Shown here: positions 11,687 to 21,785 of the stretch, piece by piece | Position numbering within the stretch: position 1 is the stretch's first letter | Layout: the number at the start of each line of letters is the position of its first letter | Assembly: GCA_009760855.2 (NCBI GenBank) | Contig: WPIO01000035.1 | Span: 2,062,501-2,095,000 of the forward strand | Reading direction: 5' to 3' | Origin: Cristatella mucedo | Lineage: Eukaryota; Bryozoa; Phylactolaemata; Cristatellidae | DNA: 32,500 nucleotides | Translations under genes and position numbers: made by a program | The notes under the pieces: model-generated | The model's database searches: none | The model's input: only the letters and a program-made list of their open reading frames with translations | Told to the model about the DNA's origin: nothing

Positions 11687-11871
11687 ATTCGGTATGGCAC
11701 ACTAGGTTAGACGGTTGCTTTAACGAACTCAGTCTTCAGGTTGTGGGTTCAATTCTCGCGATGGGTGATTCTTTATCACCGCTGCAAGTGGTGGAGATAG
11801 CCGGGATGGCTCTTCTGTCACTAAACACAAGAAGCTGTTTAATCAGCTATGATTTATTTATTTACTTATAA
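11687..11871 (+). mobile_element. tRNA-derived SINE-like element, copy 1
   Basis: A tRNA-like head contains a box A-like tggcacactagg (11695-11706) and, about 50 bases on, a box B-like gggttcaattc (11745-11755), the two internal RNA polymerase III promoter boxes. A body follows that is shared with the copy at 12787: gcaagtggtggagatagc and ggctcttctg, then aagctgtttaat and a tail of TTTA repeats. The 124-residue open frame at 11497-11871 overlaps it and is probably not a gene. The similarity is judged by eye and the copies are old. Confidence 0.65.
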
Positions 11872-12104
11872 ACACCCTCGATCTACTTGACCGGGTGCAT
11901 CACTCACTAGCACCACGTTACAGACCAGAGCTCCTTGCCCCTTGGATGTGCTTCCATAATAATACATGATTCGAACATGTTTAACGGGAGTGTCCTTTAA
12001 CGATCACCTACCACAGGAATAGTATATGCATCATAGCTATTCCCCGGCCGGCTGAAAATCATATAAGCCACTCTGCTGACTCCAATTGCTTAGGCATACT
12101 TCCC

Positions 12105-12415
12105 ACTTCACCCAAAACCGTTTTTGAGACCGAGCCTGTAGTTCGTATAGTCCCAAAGCATGGAAATCGCTACTGAAACATGAAACCATGTCCCTTGTCA
12201 TTACGACTTTATAAAAGCATAACTTTGTATTACAGCAATAAGTGTACCTGTGTTATTTGTCTTTCGTGTGCATGCACCTGCCTTCACAGTGCTTGCTGCT
12301 TGGGGATGTTACCACTAGTCCTTGCAGATGCTTACTATACGACATCTGTAAAGTGCCTAGATAAAGATTCAGTTTTCAGAGGTTGCTACCCTATGTATTA
12401 ATATTATTATATATT
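12105..12415 (+). mobile_element. Diverged LINE 3' UTR fragment
   Basis: The block cctgtagttcgtatagtccc with aaagcatgg (12136-12164) corresponds to the F-G-D-R-A-F-S-S-Y-A-P-K-A-W part of the LINE ORF end in other copies. Further on, aaagtgcctagataaagatt (12351-12370) with the following loop is the 3' stem-loop region, and the fragment ends in an ATT run. Sequence from about 11880, including a stretch around acagaccagagctccttgcc, may be an earlier part of the same or a related element. Confidence 0.6.
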
Positions 12416-12786
12416 TATCTTTATAATGAAAACCTTAAAGTTATCTTGCTGCTACTTCTGGAAACCGGATACGGATCAGTTCGTTCAGATGAACCGGCTG
12501 TTTACATTGCCTTCAGAAAACAATGCAGCATTATTTGGCGCCTCACTATTCTTAATTTTATGTATATCTGAGGCCGCGGCCAAATGGTTACGTGACTGTC
12601 TGTATGTGTGCCTTTGTGAGGTGGAGAGTGCGTTTCTGAGATGCTGAAAAAAACAGAAGGCATCAATCACCTCGTGTACATAGCATTCAGCGTTCGACTG
12701 TCGCCATATTTTTGGCAGCCACTGGGCTTCTTCGGATATAGGAATTTACGATATTAAACTATTCAATTGCTGAGTAGAGAGATTTA
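12416..12786 (+). other. Intronic sequence without recognised features
   Basis: Overlapping short open frames occur on both strands at 12383-12670, with mutually inconsistent products and no domain. Nothing else is visible. Confidence 0.4.
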
Positions 12787-12955
12787 AGGGCTAGCTACAC
12801 CTAGGAGGTAAGGTGCTGGCTCTTCTTGAACGATGTTTTGAGAGCGAATCATGCAGTGGGAAATCCGTCACTGCCAACCGCAAGTGTTGGAAATAGCAGT
12901 TTACGCTCTTCTGCCTGCAAACAACTGAGACAGTTTAATGCAGGCAGTACATTTA
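12787..12955 (+). mobile_element. tRNA-derived SINE-like element, copy 2
   Basis: This copy aligns with the element at 11687. The tRNA-like head (tagctacacctaggaggtaa) has a decayed box B at gagagcgaatc. The body has cgcaagtgttggaaatagca and gctcttctg, then aaacaactgagacagtttaa, and it ends near acatttatttga. Body and tail are clearly alike in the two copies; the heads are more diverged. Both lie in the same orientation about 1.1 kb apart. Confidence 0.6.
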
Positions 12956-14574
12956 TTTGATCAGTAAATATATTTAGATTAGGCTTTGGCAATTGACTGA
13001 CCTTTGCCACAGTAATTTCATTCAATACAATTATTTAGTAGCTTTCAAACTAATGAAACGCTCTCGACGTAGCTATATAAGCATCAAAATAAAAACAGGT
13101 ATAAAAAAGGAAAAACTTCCCTGACAGGCGCAGGCCACCTGTCGTGCTTGCCATAAAATATATACTTAGCCCTTAAAGCATCTCAGGTATAAAACGCCAG
13201 ATTTTTATGGAGCAGGCTAATCATCCCTACTATTTTTTGCTTTGATATAGTTTTGACCATGTATCTCATTCGCGAAAGCTGCTAGGATATCTGCCAGTCG
13301 ATCAATGGATAAGGAGCTATATTCTTGTGATGAGCCCTAATGCTCGTCATGGCTTAGCAGCTTCATACCTAACTCAACTGCTGCGCAAGTTTCAGCTTAC
13401 CTCTTTCCTCAGGTCTAGGATGTACAGTAAAAAAGACTTTCCATTCATCGGTCTAAAGACTAATTGCTACGGATGCTTCAACTCTACGCATTTTACACTG
13501 TGAAACTCACTGCTACAATTCTTACACAATCACTCTCCTTCTGTCGAATAAGGCATACCCTTTCCAGCTGTTCTGAGCTACTTCCATGTTACTGACTAAC
13601 TCAACTGCACCCCTGACTATGCTATGGTTTAAATTCTCCCTTAGCTGCGTAAGATTAAGTGTGTTGGCTAGCGAACGTGTATCGCAAGCCTCTTGAGCTG
13701 TGAGGGCACTGTCCTAAATTTTCCTTCATAACACTTATATAGTCGTTGTTGCTTTTCACAGTTATAGACAGAGAAAAATTACCTTAGTTCACCTTGTCAA
13801 ATTTTTTAAACGAGTGGAGAATTTCTTTATTACTTTACTAATTGAACTTGCAATGTAGATAGCTACCACCACTAAATCATTTGACTGGACGCCGATAGGA
13901 ACTTTAAAAATCTGCAGATTTTCCTCGGTATTATCTAGTCCAGAACAAGTAGTTTAATTTTTACGGTGGCAAAAATATACATATTATTATGCCTTATGAT
14001 TCAATATGCTCCCTTCCAAAATATGCATGTTGTGTTTCTTTTTGTTCATTATGGCAAGACAAGTGATCTATTTAAATTTCTTAGACTATGCACAGTTTGG
14101 CATTAACCATTTAATACTATGCAAGCACTTCAGAATCAACGGCCTCTCTTCGCTGAGTCACAGTAGTTCCATCATGGAAGACATTGCTGCACTTTCTAGT
14201 CGTTCGACGGAAGTATGCAATATTGCCACGTGACACAAGTTTGCCGTATATTGGTGTGATGCAAGTGCGTCATCTTGCCGCATAACGGACTTTTTCGCTC
14301 TAATTGCTAGCAATTCCGCTTCTCCAGAGACCACGCTGGGAGGTATCTCTTAATTTAAATAAATTATTGTAGAAGGATTAGTTGACTACGTCATTCCATA
14401 CCTTACTTTCAGAATAACCTTTGCATGGAGGTTTTTAACAAATAAATTCAAAAACATGGCTAAAATGGTACGTTAGCAACGAAGCACCTCCATCTTCCTA
14501 TGCAAATATAATTCTCATAGCAAGCAGTAAAGTTTGAAAAGCTGCCTGATACTAAACTAAGCCGCTACTAACTA
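12956..14574 (+). other. Intronic sequence without recognised features
   Basis: No long open frame and no A- or B-type coding block was seen. The open frame at 14006-14233 lacks the Ig landmarks and has no convincing splice context. The segment 14080-14345 is somewhat less AT-rich than its surroundings but is not identified. Confidence 0.4.
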
Positions 14575-15165
14575 ACGACCTGCACTGGCTACCAGTCAAG
14601 CAACGGATTGACTTAAAGGTTTCGTCGCTCACTTTAAGGTCACTTCATTCCTGGGCTCCAGCCTATCTCTCAGATGCACTCCCTTACCAGGACGAGCATC
14701 GCACCACCTGCTTTTCAAAATCCAGTCGTCTACGAATACCACAAACAAATCTCAAATCCTTTGGAGACCGTGCCTTTAGTTCGTATGCTCCCAAAGTTTG
14801 GCACTCACTCTTAACTTGCGTCACAGCATCTCCTGACTTGACCACGTTTAAAAAGAACATCTAACTTAAAAACACATCTATTTAGGGCAGCATTTAGTGG
14901 GTCCCTGTGATTCGTCCTTCATGTGCTCATGAGTGCTGACATTGTGCATGCTGCCACTAACCACATTTGCATGCTGACTCTGTGCATGTCACCCATAACC
15001 ATGTTGTTGATGTTGTTTATTAAGCATGATCTTAATCACCATTCAATCGCACTTCTCTTCACAGCAAATGTAAAGTGCCTAGAAAGAGATTTAGTTCTCT
15101 TAGGGTGCTGCTTTATCAAGGGCATTAATATAATTATTATTAATATTATTATTATTCTTAAACCT
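14575..15165 (+). mobile_element. CR1/L2/Rex1-like LINE 3' fragment
   Basis: The fragment starts at the [12 protein letters not shown] block (14578-14615). It continues through A-P-A-Y-L-S-D-A-L and F-G-D-R-A-F-S-S-Y-A-P-K, with frameshifts. The UTR includes ttagtgggtccctgtgattc and the stem-loop near 15070-15120, and it ends in an ATT-repeat tail just 230 bases before exon A2. The open frame at 14923-15300 is a read-through of this UTR and not a gene. Confidence 0.85.
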
Positions 15166-15393
15166 GCTTTCCTGTTTCCAAAAAGATCTCAAACAAGAGT
15201 TTACTCCTTATTATTTACTATCACAAATGCAGGAATTGTCACAATCATTCCGTCTGCAGAACATAATTTACTGTATATTCAAACTTTTAAAATATTCTAG
15301 CTGCCGCTTGCAACCGTTTATTTGAATCTCTGACTTATAATTTGTGTAGTGACAAAAAGTCAAGTGACTGAAACTCGCAATTTCACATTTCAG

Positions 15394-15765
15394 GAATTCC
15401 TTTAGTTCGAACGAGTAGATGGAATGATGCAAACGGCAATTATTCATGGGCACTGGGACTCGCATACTTTGTTTGCTGTGACTATACAACTCTTCGTGAT
15501 TATGATGTATCAAAGATCACTTGGACTGTAGCTGGAACGACTGAACGAGATCCAAATGACGCTGAACTTGTCACCATAGGAAGTAGCTATGGGCGAAAGA
15601 CTCAAGGACAGACGTGCGGGCAAAGTTCCACAATAGTAGTCATTTCTCAGAACTATAGCTCTAGTAAATTGCAAATACAATGTTCTGCCCTCGTGGTCCA
15701 CAAATCAGGTGAAGCACAGCCATTATTGGTAACTTCTCGGGAACTATCTGCTTCCATTAGTCAAG
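15394..15765 (+). CDS. Exon A2: Ig-like domain, type A (internal exon, partial gene)
   Basis: This internal exon encodes 124 codons, starting after a good acceptor (tttcacatttcag) and ending before the donor GTATTT. Both junctions are phase 1. The domain shows W-A-L-G-L-A-Y-F-V-C-C-D with Cys28 and Cys29, I-T-W with Trp44, S-S-Y-G-R-K at about 64-69, Cys75, S-S-T-I-V-V and L-Q-I-Q-C with Cys97. Four cysteines conserved in all A exons would allow the usual Ig disulfide plus a second one. Two N-glycosylation sequons are present, N-Y-S at 16-18 and at 87-89. An ungapped by-eye comparison with A3 gives about 46 identical residues of 125, counting split codons. The antisense open frames here are shadows of this exon. 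Confidence 0.88.
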
Positions 15766-18628
15766 GTATTTATCATTCAAAATGACTTAATCTATCCCAT
15801 AACCTTGGTAAGATTTAAACCGACCGTTAGCGAGTACGTGTCTAAACATCCCAACATACAGCAAACATTTTTAGACGTATTTTACTCATTATAAAATAAC
15901 CCATCATCTTCCACATGATCCAACCTAGGTTTTCCTTGTAAAATCACCCGAGTTAAATTATAGGGATTTGCAAAGAAGACGTGTAATTATGATAGAATCA
16001 CATTAAAACCCACGGCATACTCGTTGTCTGTAAGCTTTCTTGAATTGAGCATATAAATATTGCTTTAATATCAGGCTTTATAAAGTGCCTAGAAAAAACA
16101 GAGATGGCCCAACTTAATAATATTATTATGATTCTATTTGGAGCTAATAATTTAAGGATCCTGTAAATTATTAGTTTAAAAAGTTCTATTTCTACCAAAA
16201 CTCCATGCACATATTGCAAAACTATTTTCCAATCCACCACATTTTAACTCAACATTGCTCGAAAATTGCATTGATACTGTCAACATTCATAAATACTGAC
16301 CATAAATAAATCATTTTAATAGTACTATCAAACAAACTAGCTGGTTTACAAAGAACTATTGGTGCATATTCTCATGGGAATATATTTTTTTCATTTAATA
16401 AATGTATGCAGATGCTTCTACTTATTTAACTTGCTTAATGTACTATATAGCTTTAAAAAAATTATGTCTACACTCAAAATCGTGTCAGACTACCAATTTC
16501 AATTATATAGATATATGAAAGCTCTCCAGAAGTGGATTGATAAATGTATATGATTTGGTAATTGCTGCAGTTTAAATTGAATCGCAGGAGTTCCGAGAAT
16601 ATGGAACTAATCATCTTCGCAACTATACAATATAATATATTTAAAGTATCCGCATCGCACCCCAGGAGACCTAAAAAGATATTCAGGTGGTATACGTAAG
16701 CCAATAGTTTATATCCAAGAACTCGTTTACGGGATGTATCCATTTTGACTTTCACCTCGCTTGAAGCTAATGCCCAAACTTATGGTCCGAACCAACCCAC
16801 CAGATTTTAGACAATGTAAATTAGTGAAAACCGGAATGTACGATAAAAATAAATTGCTCTTGTTTCTAAAAAAAATACGCAGATAGCTCGGTTGAACATC
16901 ATCTCTTTAACTGCAATTGTACATGTTCATTCTTCTAATAATAACCTTCGTTTTCAGGTAAAGCCATAAAAGAGGCGTAGCCTTAAATTATTTATGAGAA
17001 AGTATGATTATGCAGTATGCAAAAGTATTGAAAGATTATTTTAAAAGGTTTCATTTTCACTCAATGAAAAGGAATCAATATTTCATTGATAGAGAGGACA
17101 TTTGCACACTTTGATTTGCTTACACCACTCAAACTCCCATAATGTCTATGCTTCACTGGAACTTTGCATTAGTATGCATCGCAAGCCAGATTTATTTAGA
17201 AAGTGAAATGGAGGAGTTGCCTAGGTGCAACGTATATTTTTTCAAGTTTCATTACGGATTTTTTCATAATCACAAAATTGTCTTTTCCTTGTGTAGTTGA
17301 ATTGTCTAAGCTGAACAGGAATAAATATGGGTAGGCACAAAGCAGCTACATTTCTTAGTTGCTGGGACTACAATTTTAACTTTCACGGATCTTGCATTAA
17401 GCAAACAACACAGAAAAACTTCCTTTTTCAAAGAAAATTTAAAACACGTGCCAAATCTCCTACATTGATATTGTATTGCTACCTTTGGGGTGGAGCAAAA
17501 TGGTAATTTGGCTTAATCTAGATTAGGTAAATTAAATATTTTAGCAGATTTTTTAAGTTGAAGTCATTTAGCTATTGAATAGCCTAGGCAAAAAAAATTT
17601 CGTCATTGTAAAATTGCTTTTAAGTAAATTGTACAACAATACGCGAAGCAATTTAACAAGAAATTAATTGTGACTGTAAAGATGCGATAAAAATATGTTA
17701 CTTTAAAGGCCATTACTAAACAAGTAATAGTATAGATAGAGCATTATCAGAAAACCAAAATCAAATTAACCCAACCAAACATGACACCAAGAAAAAAAAA
17801 GTTTATTGAAGAATTGTTGTTGTCATTACTACTGATCAATCAATATTTGTATTTTAAACTGTTTTCTACTGTATGTGATAACACAGAAAGTTGCTGGCCT
17901 GAGTAACACTATTCTCAGTCGATGTATAGACCTTGGATCAGATCACTAAAAAGGATTTGTATGTACACACTTAGCAGATACACCGGGCTCCTTCATTAAT
18001 TTAAACTGCTTCAAATGAATAAAATGAACGATGTAGCTCATTGGAATTATGTTTCAATGAGGCATGGCATGTTTGGGCTTGATACTTACTTTATTTAGTT
18101 ATAAAAATAAAAATTCGATCATAACTTAATTTTAATATTATACTTTAAATATGACGAACTTCTTGGAAATTTAGAAAAGTAAGACCAATAAAAAATTGAA
18201 GGTTCGAGCACTTTTAGACAGTTTTAATATGTTCCAGTACAATTTAAAGCTATTTAATAATCATTGCAGATGTCAATATCTTTTTGGTTGAATCTCCTGA
18301 GAATAAATTATCAATTAAATTTGAAGTAAAAAATTTTAACTTGAGTAATTTGTCAGTCCGTTCTAACAGAAATATAATAAGAATCAGAAATCACTGCTGA
18401 CATATGAGGCCTGTTAGTATGATAGCAAATATTATTGTTGATCTGCTTCGTAAACCAAAACATTGCACGCTACGAGCATCTTTCTATTCTATCTACTTCT
18501 AGCAAAAGTTAGTATCTGCTGAGTTACCACTCCTTTTAGGATGAATAAAGCCAGTGGTGCCTAAATATCGGTAATACTGTGGCTCTACATGTATAAAAAA
18601 ATTTTAATTCACAATTAATGCATGCCAG
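15766..18628 (+). other. Intron between exons A2 and B2
   Basis: It begins with the donor GTATTT and reaches the B2 acceptor at 18773. It is very AT-rich with only short open frames. At about 16080-16130, aaagtgcctagaaaaaacag followed by ttaataatattatt resembles a bare LINE 3' tail. No other element or exon is supported. Confidence 0.5.
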
Positions 18629-18706
18629 GTATTAGGTATACAATTAGGTATACAATTAGGTGTACAATTAGGTATACCTGTAAGTATGAATTAGGTATAC
18701 AATTGA
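18629..18706 (+). repeat. 12-bp minisatellite (unit aattaggtatac)
   Basis: Units at 18631-18675 read attaggtatac, then aattaggtatac, aattaggtgtac and aattaggtatac. After a short spacer, another copy lies at 18689-18702. The unit contains the palindrome gtatac. The array ends about 70 bases before the acceptor of exon B2. Confidence 0.92.
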
Positions 18707-18773
18707 TGCTTAATAATAAATATTCTTATCGAAAATATATCATGTAAAACTTTTGCTCTTAAATATTTTTCAG

Positions 18774-19088
18774 ATCCCCCTCTCCTAAGCCTAGTCAAAA
18801 TCAATGAGGTGGTACCAAACCGGACTCTATACATGACTTGCATCCTACCTGACCAAAACCTAAAAGAATTCATTAGTATAACTTGGTATGTAAATGGAAA
18901 GGCATCTTTCACGTCTACTTCTGAAAAAATAGAAACTTCTAATGCTGTCGACCAGCATGTAATGTTTAGTAATTGGATAATCTCACTATCACCTGGAAAT
19001 TTTGAGATATACTGTGAGCGGAAAATGGCCATTCCTACGGTAGCTTCCATTGTATCGAACATTTACGTTGGCAATTATGATCCTAAAG
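18774..19088 (+). CDS. Exon B2: Ig-like domain, type B (internal exon, partial gene)
   Basis: This internal exon encodes 105 codons between a strong acceptor (aatatttttcag at 18762-18773) and the donor GTTAGT. Both junctions are phase 1. Ig-type landmarks are M-T-C-I-L-P-D with Cys23, F-I-S-I-T-W-Y-V-N-G with Trp38, and L-S-P-G-N-F-E-I-Y-C ending at Cys81. N-R-T at 16-18 is an N-glycosylation sequon. Comparison with B1 shows the same C-x-L-P-D, F-I-x-x-T-W and P-G-N-x-x-I-x-C blocks at matching spacing, with three extra residues between Trp and the last Cys. The rest is weakly conserved, indicating old or fast-diverging duplicates. A 12-bp minisatellite lies about 70 bases upstream of the acceptor. 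Confidence 0.88.
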
Positions 19089-21090
19089 GTTAGTAAACGT
19101 GTTTTCAAAAATGGTAAGATTTTTTATTCTTTATCAAATATATTGTTGCTGTGCGTAACTGTATAATCTTAAGTTTAATAATGTACGCTATATCTCAGTT
19201 CTAGTTTTGCAAGAAGTAGATAACGTCACACCAGAAAGAATATTAGTCACTGGTTTCACCATAAACAGATCGGGCTTATGCTTATGATAGGTATTTTCTC
19301 TCAATGTTCATTTTAGCAAGTAGGTTTCAATAAGTATGAGCTATTCTAAAAAAAAATTTGATTCAAATATGTTCATCGCCTAAAGAGGGTAAAACAAACT
19401 TTCGGCATGAAGCCAGTTTATATTTTAACCAATGACTGGAATTTAAAATACTTTCAATTGCCAAGGTCTGAATGATGGTAAAATGCTGTTTTTTTGCACA
19501 AAAAAATTCTTTTTATTTAATGACAGCTGGATAAAAACAAGCTCTTGGAATAACGGATTAGAAAATGTTTATGATTTTAACATCCAAGTAAAGAACTACT
19601 TGAATTATAATGTCATTCAAGTCAGAGTAGATGGTCAAAATATATCTAAAATCACAACCTATATGCGGACATATTTCAGAATCATATTCAAAGTCTGGCC
19701 GATGTTATTAACACATTAAATTATGGTTTATGTGAGTAGTCTGTCTGGATTCTAGCTTGTGAATTATTAAAGGTCTCTTTACTGTACAATGTAGCACCTT
19801 GTTAACGACATAACTCAGCCAGCGCTTTACAGATCAACGTGAAATTTTGAATATGCTATAAGATTGTTTTCTGTATTACAGCATTTATTTCAATGCTAGT
19901 TGTGTATCGGCTAGTTTGGCTTTATACATCAACTATATTGTCATAGAAACTTAGGGAAATAAGACGAAATGTTTATAAAAACTTGGTTAACTGTAATTTA
20001 GAGCCACCTATTTTCACGTAAATTTCATATCGGATTACAGTAAATAGGATAGTTTACCTGCATCCGCGTGGTATCGGCCGAGTCATTGAATTTACGTATA
20101 AGAAAGGTGCATTGCAAACGTTTCTTTCAGAAAGCCGTAAGCTGAAACCTCTTCTAATGGCCCCTTTTATTTTAACTTACTCAGGCTCAAAAAGTTGAGG
20201 CCAAAGCTCCCTTGATGGGCAGATTTTCAATTGTATACGGTAGATATGTTGCTTTTTTTTACTCCAGCTTCATTAATGCTTACATTACATATACATTCTT
20301 CATTTGTATCGTGAAATATAATTTCTTACTTTATACAGCATTTTATCCTATTTTTAGCAGGTTATTCTTTTTGAAAAATGCCCTTAACCAATATTGGTTT
20401 GGTATTCGTCGAATTTTCATAACGGTATCCAAAAACACCGTTACCTGACTTTTGCAGTTTGTTTTTATGATTCGGAATCGCTTTCTTTTGAAGAAAAGTG
20501 CTATTAATTCGGGTCACTTTATTTTCAATGAATTAAAAAGTAAACATCTTCTTGTGTATAATATCCCGGCCGAACATTGCACAAACGTTTGCCCTGAATT
20601 TGTGTAACTCTCTCACCACCGTAAGGCTCATCGGTGGAATTCGGCTGAGCCTCATAAGATTCGTAAACTCTCTGACTATTCTCAAATTATTGAGACCATT
20701 TTCTGATGCCGTATTCCTATTGGCTTGCTATTTTAGTCGCGTAAATGTGAATAGGCATAATTTGGATAGTAATAGTAATAATACAAGGAGTATTGTATAC
20801 CAGTAGCCTTCGGAGAACTATTTATCTAAGCACTGTATGAACAATCGAAGGCTGGAATTTTTCGTGTAGCGAAAATTTTGAAGCATGAAGTCTCAGTGAA
20901 AGGATCTAGTTAACAGCCTAAATTTAAGACTAGATTTTTTTTATTTGCTTAATATCCCATATTCTTACCTAACGGACTCAATAGAACAGCTCACGTTGAG
21001 CTCAACTATCCTTTCTTTTAGGTTAACGGTGGCTAAGGTTTTTTATGGTCATACAAATACGACTACTGTGTTTTACCTCTATTAATAAGC
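19089..21090 (+). other. Intron between B2 and A3 (first part)
   Basis: It begins with the donor GTTAGT. The short open frames at 19483-19719, 20212-20448 and 20552-20806 show no domain, no Ig cysteine/tryptophan pattern and no paired splice sites. I see no recognisable repeat. Confidence 0.45.
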
Positions 21091-21092
21091 TC

Positions 21093-21785
21093 CATTAATA
21101 ATAATAGTACATTTGTATAGAGTCTGTCAGAGTACTGGATCTCTGTCTAGGAAATTACTGGATGCTGGATAGTAAGCGTCAGCAAACGATTAGTGGTAAA
21201 ATCCACAAACACTGTTATAGTGTGAACGGGTACATGCACAGGCAGAACGAGTGACAAAGATCCACCAAATTCTGAAATAAACAGTTGTGTTTTAAGCATA
21301 TTTTTAAATTCCTTCGTCTCCGGGGATGTTGCCATGTGGGTTGGTAGATTTTCGAGCACATGTACTAAAGGCACGATCTTCAACGGTTTTGAGGTTCCTA
21401 ATAGGTATGGCTAAATAATTTGAGTCAGAACAGAAAGAAAGCCGGTTATACGATTTTGCACTTGCTGCCAAGTATGCATGATATATAGGCTGGAGCCAGA
21501 GAATGAAGGAACTTAACAGTACTTAGCGTAAACTTGAAGTCGATGCACTGCTCGATTGGAAGCCATTGCAGGTCAGTGAGAAGTGATGTGATGGGGCACC
21601 TGCAAAGCTCATGGGAGACAAAGCTCACTGCATAGTTTTGCACTAAATGTGAGTGCCTGATTGCACAAGCCGGAACACCGGAAAGCAGTGATTGATAGAA
21701 GTCATGACAATATGCCACAAATCCACTGACCAATTTTGAAGTGATATGTGTTTCTTATCATGCCCCTACTTTGGTAATTTTACAT
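21093..21785 (-). mobile_element. CR1/L2/Rex1-like LINE 3' fragment (minus strand)
   Basis: On the minus strand, 21733-21446 reads the ORF end, with S-L-L-S-G-V-P-A-C-A-I-R, then C-P-I-T-S-L-L-T-D-L-Q-W-L-P-I-E-Q and S-L-A-P-A-Y-I. The 3' UTR runs down to a TAA-rich tail at 21093-21110. The copy is diverged and broken by stops. It is inserted opposite to the host gene. Confidence 0.8.

Noticed and set aside
11687-11760. A functional tRNA gene
   Set aside because: Box-like sequences are present but a full cloverleaf with acceptor stem is not evident, and a second diverged copy with a shared non-tRNA body indicates a SINE.
11497-11871. A 124-residue open frame
   Set aside because: Its second half is the tRNA-like head and body of a SINE-like element, and it shows no domain or splice context.
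14923-15300. A 125-residue open frame upstream of exon A2
   Set aside because: It reads through the LINE 3' UTR and its ATT tail and ends before the exon; it is not in the exon frame.
19483-19719. Open frame of 78 residues after exon B2 as a further domain exon
   Set aside because: No conserved cysteines or Trp spacing of A or B domains and no paired splice sites.
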